DNA of 40,106 bases from DATBFG01 sp036558645 (GTDB lineage Bacteria; Acidobacteriota; Terriglobia; Terriglobales; Acidobacteriaceae). The position numbers and the translations under genes are program-made. The stretch lies in contig DATBFG010000093.1 in the NCBI GenBank assembly GCA_036558645.1, positions 1 through 40,106 on the forward strand, written 5' to 3'. Positions 7,963 to 16,613 of this stretch are shown piece by piece. Below the pieces are notes generated by a model. The model did no database searches and had not been told where the DNA came from. It saw only the letters and a program-made list of their open reading frames with translations. The first letter of the stretch is position 1, and each line of letters begins with the position of its first letter.

Positions 7963-9183
7963 ATGGCTACCCAAACACCTTCCCGGACGAATCCGCTCTC
8001 GTATCTCACCGATCAATTGAACGAGCTTAAGGAAAAGGGAACTCATTTCCGTCTTCGCGTGCTCGAAGACGAGCAGGCACCGGTGTGCACTTTTGACGGC
8101 AAGAAAGTCATAAACCTTGCCTCAAACAATTACCTCGGTCTGACGACTCATCCGAAGTTGCGGGAAGCCGCGCTCGAAGCCACCCGCAAATACGGAGTGG
8201 GTTCGGGTGCCGTCCGCACGATTGCCGGCACCATGAAAATTCACATGGAGCTCGAGGAGAAGATTGCGCGCTTCAAGAACGTGGAAGCCTGTGTGGTCTT
8301 CCAATCCGGATTTGCCGCCAACGCGGGTACGGTATCTGCGGTGTTGGGAAAAGATGACTTCATTATTTCCGATCAACTCAACCATGCGTCCATCATCGAC
8401 GGAGCTCGGCTATCGCGAGCAAAGATTCTCGTTTTCCGTCACAAAGACATTGCGCATGCCGAGGAGCAGTTAGCGTCGGTGAAGAACGCAGCTGGCAAGA
8501 AACTGCTTATAAGCGATGGCGTGTTTTCCATGGATGGAGATGTTGGTCCGCTGCCCGCGCTCTGCGATCTCGCCGAAAAGTACGGTGCCATCATGATGGT
8601 CGATGATGCGCACGCGTCAGGGGTATTGGGCCGAAACGGCCGGGGCACGATTGATCATTTCAATGTTCACGGGCGTGTCGATGTTCAAGTAGGAACGCTG
8701 TCGAAGGCAATCGGTGCATTGGGCGGATATGTTTGTGGAACTCGCGACTTGATCGACTTCCTCTACCATCGTGCGCGTCCGTTCCTGTTCTCGACCTCGC
8801 ATCCTCCTTCAGTAGCAGCGACCTGCATCGCGGCATTTGATGTCCTTGAGAAAGAACCCGAGCGCATTGAGAGACTTTGGGAGAATACCCGCTTCTGGAA
8901 GAAGGAACTTGGGCTGTTAGGCTTCGACATCGGCGGCAAGACGACTCCGGCGAGCGAAACACCAATCACGCCCATCATCATCGGAGACGGCAAGCTCACG
9001 ATGGACTTCTCCCGTGAGTTGTTCAAGGAAGGCGTCATGGGTACCGGAATTGCTTTCCCAACGGTTCCGGAGGGCAAAGCGCGCATCAGAACGATCATGA
9101 CCGCGACGCATACAGAGGAGGAGTTATGCCAGGCATTGGAAACCTTGAAGAATGTTGGAAAGCGAATGGGGATTTTGAACTAG
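7963..9183 (+). CDS. kbl: Glycine C-acetyltransferase (2-amino-3-ketobutyrate CoA ligase)
   Basis: A 406-residue PLP enzyme of the alpha-oxoamine synthase family, which condenses acyl-CoA with a small amino acid. The fold-type I features are complete: FQSGFAANAG, the ring-stacking His in DQLNHASIIDG, GVFSMDGDVGPL, VDDAHASG, and the PLP lysine K248 in GTLSKAIGALGG. LASNNYLGL near the start and GSGAVRTIAGT also fit. Kbl (threonine degradation) and BioF (biotin synthesis) are close relatives. The 'GTMKIHMELEEKIA' region and the length favour Kbl, but no tdh or bio gene adjoins it, so the substrate is not proven. The start region lacks an SD. A TTGCCT/TATTAA pair with 18 bases between lies just upstream and would give a very short leader. 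Confidence 0.85.
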   Translation: MATQTPSRTNPLSYLTDQLNELKEKGTHFRLRVLEDEQAPVCTFDGKKVINLASNNYLGLTTHPKLREAALEATRKYGVGSGAVRTIAGTMKIHMELEEKIARFKNVEACVVFQSGFAANAGTVSAVLGKDDFIISDQLNHASIIDGARLSRAKILVFRHKDIAHAEEQLASVKNAAGKKLLISDGVFSMDGDVGPLPALCDLAEKYGAIMMVDDAHASGVLGRNGRGTIDHFNVHGRVDVQVGTLSKAIGALGGYVCGTRDLIDFLYHRARPFLFSTSHPPSVAATCIAAFDVLEKEPERIERLWENTRFWKKELGLLGFDIGGKTTPASETPITPIIIGDGKLTMDFSRELFKEGVMGTGIAFPTVPEGKARIRTIMTATHTEEELCQALETLKNVGKRMGILN

Positions 9184-9218
9184 ACGGATTCAGTTGTCTG
9201 CGAACGGCTGACCGGTTC

Positions 9219-10517
9219 TTACCCCGCTCTGTACACTACCTTCGCACCGACGATCGTCGCGATCACTTTACCCATTAACAGCCATCCGTCGAATGGCGTA
9301 TTTCTCGACAACGATTTTGATTCCGATGCCTTAAACGTCCACTTCTTCTTCGGATCAAAGATCGTGATGTCTCCATAGCTCCCGCGGGCCAGCGTTCCCC
9401 GACCTCTGAGATCGAGTACCCGTGCGGGGCCGGATGTAAACAGTTCCACAATTCTTGCCAACGGAATCTTGTGTCCGCGATGCAACTTTGCGATTGCCAG
9501 GCCGAGTGCTGTCTCAAGACCTGTGATCCCAAAATTCGACCGCTCAAACTCCATGACTTTTTCATGAATGGCATGCGGTGCATGATCAGTCGCAATCGCG
9601 TCAACCGTGCCATCCGCGAGAGCTGCCAGAATCGCCTCGCGGTCTGCTTCGGAACGTAGCGGCGGGTTCATCTTGTAATTTGCGTCATAGTCGCGCACAT
9701 CGGCGTCGGTCAGTGTGAAGTGGTGCGGGGTAACTTCGCACGTCACACGCGCCCGCGCCCGCTTCGCGCGTCGGACAGACTTCAGCGCATCCGCCGTAGA
9801 AAGATGGGCCACGTGCATTCTCGCGCCGAGTTGTTGAGCGAGTTGCGCATCGCGGTCCACGATCGAGGATTCTGCAGCCGATTTCATTCCACGCAATCCC
9901 AACCGAAACGACGTCGGGCTCTCGTTCATCGTGCAATTCTCGGTCATGCGCGTGTCTTCAGCATGTTGGATGACGGTCAAGTTTATTTCTGCTGCGAGGC
10001 GCAGGCTCTCGCGCATGACGTCATCTTCGAGAATAGGCTTACCATCATCCGTGACTGCAACCGCGCCCGCACGCTGCAGTCCGCGATAGTCGGTTAGCGC
10101 GACTCCTTTGCTTCCTCGGGTTGCCGCTGCGATCGGGAAGACATTCACCACAGCTCCGCGTTCAGGATCGCGCAGCCAATTGATCCACTCAGGAGTATCG
10201 ACTACCGGCGACGTATTGGGCATGCAACAGACTGAAGTAAACCCTCCGGCGGCGGCGGCCGCGGTTCCCGTGGCAATCGTTTCCTTGTGGCTGTCACCCG
10301 GTTCTCGCAGATGAACGTGCAGATCAATGAATCCCGGTGCAACGACGAGGCCACGAGCGTCGAATTTGCTGTCACTATTCGTTATCTCGCCCGGATCGGC
10401 GATGTCTGCTACTCGCCCATCGCGCAGTAGCACGTCCATCGGCGCATCAATCCTTGCCGCCGGATCAATCACATGCCCTCCACGAATTAGGAGACTGCTT
10501 CCTCGCCGCTGATTCAT
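9219..10517 (-). CDS. pyrC: Dihydroorotase, class I
   Basis: Converts carbamoyl aspartate to dihydroorotate in pyrimidine synthesis. The 432-residue amidohydrolase has all metal ligands of the active class I enzymes: H67 and H69 in DLHVHLREPG, D157 in TDDGKP, H185, H238 and D311 in DHAPH. It is therefore catalytic and not the inactive PyrC-like partner found in some genomes. Its ATG overlaps the pyrB stop by 4 bases (ATGA), so it is the last gene of pyrR-pyrB-pyrC. It converges with kbl 35 bases away. Confidence 0.95.
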   Translation of the reverse strand: MNQRRGSSLLIRGGHVIDPAARIDAPMDVLLRDGRVADIADPGEITNSDSKFDARGLVVAPGFIDLHVHLREPGDSHKETIATGTAAAAAGGFTSVCCMPNTSPVVDTPEWINWLRDPERGAVVNVFPIAAATRGSKGVALTDYRGLQRAGAVAVTDDGKPILEDDVMRESLRLAAEINLTVIQHAEDTRMTENCTMNESPTSFRLGLRGMKSAAESSIVDRDAQLAQQLGARMHVAHLSTADALKSVRRAKRARARVTCEVTPHHFTLTDADVRDYDANYKMNPPLRSEADREAILAALADGTVDAIATDHAPHAIHEKVMEFERSNFGITGLETALGLAIAKLHRGHKIPLARIVELFTSGPARVLDLRGRGTLARGSYGDITIFDPKKKWTFKASESKSLSRNTPFDGWLLMGKVIATIVGAKVVYRAG

Positions 10518-11458
10518 GCCGCTCTTGCCAAAGCCTTCGCCAGGATTGCCATGCGCACTGGCACGCCATTATGTACTTCTTCCACGATGGCTGACTGCTG
10601 GCAATCCGCAACGTCCCAGGTCAATTCAAGCCCTCGTATGATCGGGCCGGGATGCATCACCATTGCGTCCTTCTTTGCCAGTTTCAGCCGCGCCATCGTC
10701 ATCTGGTAGCGGGCAATGTAGTCCTGCAATCGGATCTTCATTCCCGCCAGCCGCTCTTGCTGGACCCGCAATACCATAATGACGTCGCATCCGCGCAACG
10801 CCTCTTCCGCACTTCGGGATATGTGTAACCCAGGCGCGAGAGTTGCAGCGATGTCCGGAACAAACTCAGGTGGTCCACACAATGTGATCTTGGCGTTGAA
10901 TTTGCTCAGCAGATGAATGGCAGACCGAGCTACCCGGCTGTGATAGATGTCCCCAACAATGGCAACCGTAAGACCTTTAAGGGTCCTCTTGTGACGCAAG
11001 ATCGTGTACGCATCAAGCAACGCCTGTGACGGATGTTCGTGCATCCCGTCCCCGGCGTTTACGACGGGGATATCGACGTGCTGAGACATCAGGTAGGGGG
11101 CGCCGGCATGCGGATGGCGTATGACAATCAGGTCTGCCCCGACGGCGCGGAGTGTGTACGCCGTATCGAGCAGCGACTCGCCCTTCTCGATACTGGATCC
11201 GCTCGCCAGCACGAGAGTTGTCAATGCACCCATTGACTTGGCGGCAATTTCAAAGGAAGTGCGTGTGCGAGTGGAGGGCTCGTAGAACAGCAGGAGCACA
11301 CGTTTTCCACGCAACAAAGAGCGGGGTTTTAGCGGATTCATTCGCCGGGCAAGATTTAGAAAGCCCAGTATCTCATCCGTGGTCAGAGTCTCGATCCCCA
11401 GCAACGAACCGCGCACGGCCTTGTTCATCTGTTCGGGCTGTCGCGCGGGAAAGCCCAC
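10514..11458 (-). CDS. pyrB: Aspartate carbamoyltransferase catalytic subunit
   Basis: Transfers carbamoyl phosphate to aspartate, the first step unique to pyrimidine synthesis. The 314-residue protein has the carbamoyl phosphate motif STRTRTSFE (62-70), the SSIEKGES loop (88-95) and HPSQALLD (142-149), all intact. No regulatory subunit gene (pyrI) is nearby. A GTG at 11458 is used as start. AGGAGG sits 11 bases before it, rather far, and ATG at residue 11 is an alternative. The gene follows pyrR by 16 bases and overlaps pyrC by 4. Confidence 0.95.
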   Translation of the reverse strand: MGFPARQPEQMNKAVRGSLLGIETLTTDEILGFLNLARRMNPLKPRSLLRGKRVLLLFYEPSTRTRTSFEIAAKSMGALTTLVLASGSSIEKGESLLDTAYTLRAVGADLIVIRHPHAGAPYLMSQHVDIPVVNAGDGMHEHPSQALLDAYTILRHKRTLKGLTVAIVGDIYHSRVARSAIHLLSKFNAKITLCGPPEFVPDIAATLAPGLHISRSAEEALRGCDVIMVLRVQQERLAGMKIRLQDYIARYQMTMARLKLAKKDAMVMHPGPIIRGLELTWDVADCQQSAIVEEVHNGVPVRMAILAKALARAA

Positions 11459-11474
11459 GCTTCCACCAACCTCC

Positions 11475-12050
11475 TCAGCTTTGCTTCTCGACTAGGAGAA
11501 CTCTCTCTGCGTCGTCGACTTCTTTCAGTTGAACTTCAATGATCTCATTTCGAGTCGTCTGGACGACCCGCCCGATGAACGTGGCTTCTACTGGCAACTC
11601 CCGGTGCCCGCGGTCGATGAGCACACAGAGTTGCAATTGCTTCGGGCGGCCCTGGTGGAATAATGCATCCATCGCCGCTCGGGCGGTACGTCCGGTGTAT
11701 AGAACGTCATCGACAAGAATGATGTTCTTCCCCGTGATCGGGATACCGACATCGGCTTTCTGCACGACCGGCTTAGGTCCAAGGGTCGAAAGATCGTCGC
11801 GATACAGCGTAATGTCGATCGTCCCCAGCGGAATACTGGTCTTCTCTATCCTTTCGATTATGACAGCCATGCGCTGCGCCAGGGGAATGCCGCGACGCTT
11901 GATTCCTATGAAGGCCAAATCTTGAGCGCCATTATTTTTCTCAACAATTTCGTGCGCCAGCCGAACCAAGGTGCGTTCGATTTCCGACGCGGACATCAAC
12001 TGGCTCTTTTCTCGCAGGTTCGAGCTTCGCGGATTGGATCGGGCAGTCAT
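11475..12050 (-). CDS. pyrR: Bifunctional pyr regulator / uracil phosphoribosyltransferase PyrR
   Basis: A 191-residue type I phosphoribosyltransferase. The PRPP loop VDDVLYTGRTAR is at about 113-124, and RRGIPLA and DITLYRDDLS are family hallmarks. PyrR binds UMP and either controls pyr mRNA or makes UMP from uracil. The ATG at 12050 was chosen because upstream residues do not resemble the family; another ATG at 11996 would give 173 residues. No SD precedes the chosen ATG, but a -10-like TATGAT lies 9 bases upstream. The gene is first of pyrR-pyrB-pyrC and sits 100 bases after a zinc-ribbon membrane protein gene. Confidence 0.92.
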   Translation of the reverse strand: MTARSNPRSSNLREKSQLMSASEIERTLVRLAHEIVEKNNGAQDLAFIGIKRRGIPLAQRMAVIIERIEKTSIPLGTIDITLYRDDLSTLGPKPVVQKADVGIPITGKNIILVDDVLYTGRTARAAMDALFHQGRPKQLQLCVLIDRGHRELPVEATFIGRVVQTTRNEIIEVQLKEVDDAERVLLVEKQS

Positions 12051-12059
12051 GAACGCTGC

Positions 12060-12089
12060 ATCATACTTGGGGAGAGCATTATCGGGCAA
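12060..12089 (-). promoter_or_regulatory. Candidate promoter immediately upstream of pyrR
   Basis: On the minus strand TTGCCC (12084-12089) and TATGAT (12060-12065) are 18 bases apart. The -10 ends 9 bases before the pyrR ATG, so transcription would begin at or next to the start codon. This leaves no leader for a PyrR-type attenuator. An overlapping TTGTGC/GATAAT pair with a short 15-base spacer is an alternative. Confidence 0.4.
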
Positions 12090-12150
12090 GGAGCCAAGGC
12101 ACAATTTCGCAACTCGGGTGGACCGTGAACTGAATAAGTCGGCGAAGCCA

Positions 12151-12798
12151 TTAGCCTGATCGTCTCTTCCCGAACCAGTGTGCGCCGAGTGCTCCACCTA
12201 CGGATGACAGAAGCAGGCAGATCACGAATGTCATAGCCAACCCAATCACCAGTGCGAGCGCGAGCCCATCTGGAGTCTTGAAATAGTCAAAGGCTTGTTG
12301 AACTTGGGGATCGGGATTGCCTTCCGCAGCGCGCTGTATTGCTTCTAGAAGGTGCTCTCGTACCCGATCTCCACTGTGGGTGAGCCCCACCAGAACCGCC
12401 AGGCTCACGGTAAAAATCCCGAAACCCATGACGCCGCTCAAGGCGCCAAGGCGCGCTCCCATTCCCGTCGTACATAACATGCCCGGAACACGTCGCCGAT
12501 AAAGCTCTACTGCGAAAGCTCCAACCCCGATGAGGCCAAGAATGCCTAGGGGCAGGATCATTAGAAAAGCCGCGATTGCGCCGCATTTCAACGCCACTGG
12601 CATTGCCCGCGACCAATCAATCTGTCCAGTGGACCTGTAGCTGGGGAACGGGCCAGCCCAAGTCGTTTGGGCAGTGGTTGGCGGTTCTACCATCCCGCCA
12701 TCCGGGACGGCTACGCGGATTTGTGGAGCATTACAGTGTGGGCAAAAGGCAGGGCCTTCCTCGATCATCGCACCGCATCGGTAGCACGCCTGTTCCAC
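12151..12798 (-). CDS. Zinc-ribbon membrane protein
   Basis: A 215-residue protein with an N-terminal zinc ribbon, C5-x2-C8 and C19-x2-C22 (ACYRCG, FCPHCN). After a Pro/Thr-rich linker come about four membrane segments, near 68-98, 118-140 and 178-208. The first pair carries Gly-rich LGILGLIGVGAFAVELYRRR. This zinc-ribbon plus DUF-like membrane layout is common in Acidobacteriota, but no function is known. The start is GTG at 12798 with a weak SD (GAAG). It lies between the lipoprotein gene and pyrR in a leftward series. Confidence 0.75.
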   Translation of the reverse strand: MEQACYRCGAMIEEGPAFCPHCNAPQIRVAVPDGGMVEPPTTAQTTWAGPFPSYRSTGQIDWSRAMPVALKCGAIAAFLMILPLGILGLIGVGAFAVELYRRRVPGMLCTTGMGARLGALSGVMGFGIFTVSLAVLVGLTHSGDRVREHLLEAIQRAAEGNPDPQVQQAFDYFKTPDGLALALVIGLAMTFVICLLLSSVGGALGAHWFGKRRSG

Positions 12799-12879
12799 TG
12801 AACTTCAAATTACCGCACTGCCGCCGGGCAGGCAAGGTGGCGGGTTGACCATCATCTCGCGGCGATGCTGCTGGTTCGT

Positions 12880-13485
12880 CTAGATCGTGTCCTTCCCCCT
12901 GGTTCGAACCAGCACAAGGGCGAATTCGGTGCCTTTCTTTTCCGGAGTGATCGAGACAATACGTTGATTGGAAGGCGTCCCCACCTTCAATTCCAGAGTG
13001 TCACCGCTACCTTCCTCGCAGCTGAGCTTGGAGTCATCGTCGTGATCCGAATTCGACTTGGCCTCGGCCTTGATGTGGCCGCCATGCTTGCTGGTATGGC
13101 ATTCCAGGATGTCGCCGTATTTCTTTAACTGTTCTTTGTAGAAGGACGTGATCTTTTCGGGAGAGTCATCGCTTTCGTATTCAATGGCCACCACCTTCAG
13201 GCCGAAGAAACTGCTGGAAATGTTTACGTTTGCCTTGTTCTCTTCGCCGTCGTCCTCTTTTTCCTTGGCGCGGGCGCCTGGATACACGGCAAGCCCCACC
13301 TCTTTCGCGTCGACTTCCTTGCTAACATGCAGCCCGCCAATGGGAGTTTCAATATCAACTTTCTTCTCCTGTTCCCCTGCGTCCTTTTTCACGTTGATGC
13401 TGCACGCACTGAGAAAGATTGCTAACGACAACGCAATCGTCGATGCCAAGACCAGCCTAGCGAACCGCAGACATTTTCTGTTCAT
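12880..13485 (-). CDS. Lipoprotein of unknown function
   Basis: A 201-residue lipoprotein with a type II signal peptide ending in the lipobox LSAC (lipidated C28). The mature part contains IETPIGGLHVSKEVDAKEVGLAVYPGA, a stretch often seen in acidobacterial proteins that place 'YPGA' before a beta-sheet domain, then a segment with SSFFGLKVVAIEYESDDSPE and a helix KITSFYKEQLKKYG. This arrangement resembles small periplasmic sensor or stability proteins, but no reaction can be given. ATG 13485 has AAGGAG about 9 bases upstream, which decides the start. Its first 29 bases lie inside the end of nagZ, so the two genes overlap out of frame and are probably coupled. Confidence 0.78.
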   Translation of the reverse strand: MNRKCLRFARLVLASTIALSLAIFLSACSINVKKDAGEQEKKVDIETPIGGLHVSKEVDAKEVGLAVYPGARAKEKEDDGEENKANVNISSSFFGLKVVAIEYESDDSPEKITSFYKEQLKKYGDILECHTSKHGGHIKAEAKSNSDHDDDSKLSCEEGSGDTLELKVGTPSNQRIVSITPEKKGTEFALVLVRTRGKDTI

Positions 13486-15367
13486 TCTGCAACTCTCCTT
13501 GTGCAACGGCCGGCGATCGCTCCAGGCCTTGTCCTCGTTGCGCGATCCCCGGAATACTGACGGGCAAGTGCCCGCGGATGGCGATTTCTCCGAATAACGC
13601 CTTTACGGCGCTGACTTCCGACACCGACGCATTCGAAAAAGTACAAACATAATTCTGGGTCGACGGAAAATCCGCCGCAAGATAGGGATTTCCCATAGCC
13701 AATACGACCGTTTTCTCAGCGGCTTTCGTAAGGATCCCCTGCAGCAATGCGCCGCTCGCATCCGCCAAGGCCACAGAATTCGTCAGCCCGCTTGCGGTTT
13801 TGATTGCCTGGCCAGCTGTAGGAATGACGTAAACGGCAGCTACAACAGCCTTTGCCTGATCCACCACCTTTAAGATGTCATCGGACATCGCGCCCGCTAT
13901 GCGCGGATCCACGTAGATCACATTCACATCTGGAACCCGGGTGCGAATCTGGCGTTCAAGCGCTCGGCCGGATTCGGTACGGACGTCGTCCGAGAGCACA
14001 ATGACAACCAGATTGTTATGCACATCCTCCACTTTTAGATACGGAAGCCCGGCACTGACAGTTCCCGATTGTTTTAGTGGCAGCACCTTGCCATTGTCGC
14101 GAACCAATGTGACTGCCGCGTCCGCCATTTGCTGTCCGCGCGCGAGGTTCTCGGGCCGGCCGATTTCCTTGTCGAGTGTAGATTCGTCCACTAAACGTCC
14201 CTTGTTCAGGCCTACAGAAGCCTTTGCTTTCAGAAGCTTCAGTACTGATGCGTCGATCTGTGAGCTGGGGATTTCACTGCTTTTCGCAGCGGCCAGCATC
14301 GAGCGATACGACGCATCCAGGTCCGCCGGAATGATGAGTAGGTCGTTTCCTGCTTTAAAGGCCTCCACCGCCGAACGCCCAATATCGGATGCGTAGAGCC
14401 TTGTGAGCCCAGCCATATCCATCGCGTCGGTAACAACAATTCCCTTGAAATTCAGTTGCTTCTTCAAAAGCTCCGTTACGACTGCCGGAGACGTAGTCGC
14501 AACCCGGTTGGGATCCGGTTCCAGCGCCGGCACCGTGACATGGGCAACCATCACGGAGTCGATTCCCGCATTGATTGCTTGCCGAAACGGCGCTAGCTCC
14601 ATTGCATTCAGGTGGGCGAGGTCTCCTGTCACTCGAGCGACGCTCAGGTGGGAGTCTGTTGCAGTGTCTCCATGCCCCGGAAAATGCTTGACGGTGGTGA
14701 GCATTCCTTCTGCGCGAGCCCCTTTCATGTAGGCGACCACCATGTCAGATACCTGCAGGGGGTCTTCACCAAAAGATCGTGTGTTAATGATGGGGTTCGC
14801 GGGATTCGAATTTACATCTGCGTCGGGAAAGAAGTTCCACTGCACGCCGATTGATCGAGCTTCGTGGGCCGTGATTCTTCCGAATTCTTCTGCCAACTCC
14901 GGTTTGCCTGCCGCGCCAAAGGCCATGGCATGCGGAAACTCGGTCGCTCCATTCAGACGCATGGTGACGCCGCGCTCAAAGTCTGCCGCGATCAGCAGCG
15001 GATATTTGGAATCCGACTGGAGTCGGTTCAGCAGAACCGCCGCCTCGTAAGGCTGATTGCGGTAGAGGAACGGTGGTTCCCATCGGACGGTCATGCAGAA
15101 CGAGCCGACGTGATACTTATTCATGGTGCCGCGTAGCTGAGCATACTCAGGGCTATCGACATTCATGAATTGTGCACGCACCCAGACCATGAAAAGCTGA
15201 CCGATTTTCTCTTCCAGCGACATCCCACGCAGCGTCTTCGCGGCCCACTTTTCACCGTCACGGTCCAGTTTCACCGGGCCCGGGCGCTGGAACTTTTCTT
15301 TGGCGAAGGCAGAAGGAGACAAGAACGTCCCTGCCAGCAGGAACAGGAGAACAAGTTGTATCCGCAT
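13457..15367 (-). CDS. nagZ: Exported GH3 beta-N-acetylhexosaminidase
   Basis: A 636-residue glycoside hydrolase family 3 protein with a signal peptide (MRIQLVLLFLLAGTFLSPSAFA). The NagZ signature KHFPGHGDTATDSH is at 227-240, supplying the His/Asp acid-base pair, and the nucleophile is D314 in VVTDAMDM. NagZ removes GlcNAc from muropeptides or other beta-GlcNAc ends. Compared with cytoplasmic Gram-negative NagZ (about 340 residues), this one is exported and carries an additional C-terminal alpha/beta sandwich of about 250 residues (residues 380-620), as in Bacillus-type GH3 enzymes. The start is the only plausible signal peptide ATG and has no SD. It overlaps the following lipoprotein gene by 29 bases and follows miaA by 57 bases. 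Confidence 0.88.
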   Translation of the reverse strand: MRIQLVLLFLLAGTFLSPSAFAKEKFQRPGPVKLDRDGEKWAAKTLRGMSLEEKIGQLFMVWVRAQFMNVDSPEYAQLRGTMNKYHVGSFCMTVRWEPPFLYRNQPYEAAVLLNRLQSDSKYPLLIAADFERGVTMRLNGATEFPHAMAFGAAGKPELAEEFGRITAHEARSIGVQWNFFPDADVNSNPANPIINTRSFGEDPLQVSDMVVAYMKGARAEGMLTTVKHFPGHGDTATDSHLSVARVTGDLAHLNAMELAPFRQAINAGIDSVMVAHVTVPALEPDPNRVATTSPAVVTELLKKQLNFKGIVVTDAMDMAGLTRLYASDIGRSAVEAFKAGNDLLIIPADLDASYRSMLAAAKSSEIPSSQIDASVLKLLKAKASVGLNKGRLVDESTLDKEIGRPENLARGQQMADAAVTLVRDNGKVLPLKQSGTVSAGLPYLKVEDVHNNLVVIVLSDDVRTESGRALERQIRTRVPDVNVIYVDPRIAGAMSDDILKVVDQAKAVVAAVYVIPTAGQAIKTASGLTNSVALADASGALLQGILTKAAEKTVVLAMGNPYLAADFPSTQNYVCTFSNASVSEVSAVKALFGEIAIRGHLPVSIPGIAQRGQGLERSPAVAQGELQNEQKMSAVR

Positions 15368-15424
15368 AGGCAGACGATAGCACGAGGGTGCAGAGTTTGA
15401 TGTGATTGGATTATCGAGCTCGTA

Positions 15425-16375
15425 TCATGAAATACCGAATGGGGAGGATGTCATCACTGCCCGCAGTCGTTGGACGATGTCCTCTGCCCAGTCTCTTACT
15501 TTCAATTCGTCGCCGAAGCTGTGGATCCATTTCACATCCGGTTCCCGCCGGAACCACGTCATCTGCCGTTTAGCGTAGTTCCGATGGGCCTGTTGGGCGG
15601 CCGCGATGGCTTCATTGAGAGTCATCTCGCCTCGGATGAGCTGTGCTGCCTGTTTGTACCCCAATGACGACAAGGGCCAAATGCCTGTCCCATATTTCTC
15701 GATCAGGGTCCGCGTTTCTTCGATCAAGCCCGTCTCGAACATCTTCAGGGCGCGCGAGTTAATACGCGTGTAAAGCAGTGTCCTTTCCGGGTTCAACCCC
15801 AGGCGGACAATTCGAAACCCGGTTAACGGATCGCGACCACGTTTCCAGAGATCGGTCATTTTTTGGCGAGTGGCGAGGCAGACCTCGATGGCCCGAATCA
15901 CCTTAGGAGTGTCATTCTCATGAATGTTCGCTGCTGCATTAGCATCGAGCTTTCGAAGCACGCGATGGAGGCGCCCTGGATTCCGTTCTCGCAGCCGCTC
16001 CCTTAATTCTTCCGATCGCGCAGGGCCGGGAAACAAGCCCTCAAGCAAAGCCCGCAAATATAGTCCGGTTCCTCCCACTACGATGGGGAGTTTTCCTCGT
16101 GACTCGATCTCCGACAGAACTCGGCGTCCTTCCCGTGCATACTCACCCGCTGTGACATGTTCGGTGGGATCAAAACAGTCCAGCAGGTGATGTGGCGCTT
16201 GTCCTCGCTCCTCAATAGAAGGCTTCGCGGTGCCAATTTCAAATCCACTGTAAAGGGCGACGGAGTCGCAACTGACAATCTCGCCACCAAATCGCTTCGC
16301 GAGATGAAGAGAAAGGTTAGTTTTCCCGCTTGCGGTGGGTCCGAGTATGACAATCAGGAGCGGCTCGGCAGCCAC
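15425..16375 (-). CDS. miaA: tRNA dimethylallyltransferase
   Basis: MiaA adds a dimethylallyl group to A37 of tRNAs reading UNN codons. The 316-residue protein has the P-loop GPTASGKT near the N-terminus, the substrate motifs SCDSVALYSGFEIGTAKPS and VVGGTGLYLRALLEG, and KRQMTWFRRE near the C-terminus, all family landmarks. Start GTG 16375 is preferred: the upstream small gene ends in TAG at 16375-16377, giving a TAGTG overlap, and the first residues then read MAAEPLLIVILGPT. TTG 16390 is an alternative. It is followed by nagZ. Confidence 0.95.
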   Translation of the reverse strand: MAAEPLLIVILGPTASGKTNLSLHLAKRFGGEIVSCDSVALYSGFEIGTAKPSIEERGQAPHHLLDCFDPTEHVTAGEYAREGRRVLSEIESRGKLPIVVGGTGLYLRALLEGLFPGPARSEELRERLRERNPGRLHRVLRKLDANAAANIHENDTPKVIRAIEVCLATRQKMTDLWKRGRDPLTGFRIVRLGLNPERTLLYTRINSRALKMFETGLIEETRTLIEKYGTGIWPLSSLGYKQAAQLIRGEMTLNEAIAAAQQAHRNYAKRQMTWFRREPDVKWIHSFGDELKVRDWAEDIVQRLRAVMTSSPFGIS

Positions 16376-16500
16376 TAACGCACACCCCAAGGTATGTTGT
16401 GCCAGAATCGGACCAGAATCAGGATCATGATCAGGATCGCGACAACAATCAGTCCAGTTGCCTCGACATCGTAAATGTGTCGTTTGGGATGACTAGACAA
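16375..16500 (-). CDS. Small single-pass membrane protein coupled to miaA
   Basis: A 41-residue protein, mostly one hydrophobic helix (ATGLIVVAILIMILILVRF), preceded by a basic/polar start (SSHPKRHIYDVE) and followed by WHNIPWGVR. The stop codon and the miaA GTG share one base (TAGTG), which argues for translational coupling. The start is uncertain: TTG 16500 has GCGAGAG about 8 bases upstream, and ATG 16572 would give 65 residues with an unlikely Ser/Arg-rich extension. Similar short 'YD-EATGL...RYW' proteins are familiar to me from acidobacterial genomes, without known function. Confidence 0.6.
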   Translation of the reverse strand: MSSHPKRHIYDVEATGLIVVAILIMILILVRFWHNIPWGVR

Positions 16501-16613
16501 ACCATGCTCTCGCTTGTTTCTGCTCTGAAGGGCTGACACGCTCACATTGTAGTAGAGGCACATCCGCTTCACCTACCAGGCCAATGCTCTCCCAGTGATA
16601 CCCTTGTCTGTCG

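Noticed and set aside
12896..12912. GGTTCGAACC, like a tRNA T-arm
   Set aside because: It is inside the lipoprotein coding region and no cloverleaf can be built around it.
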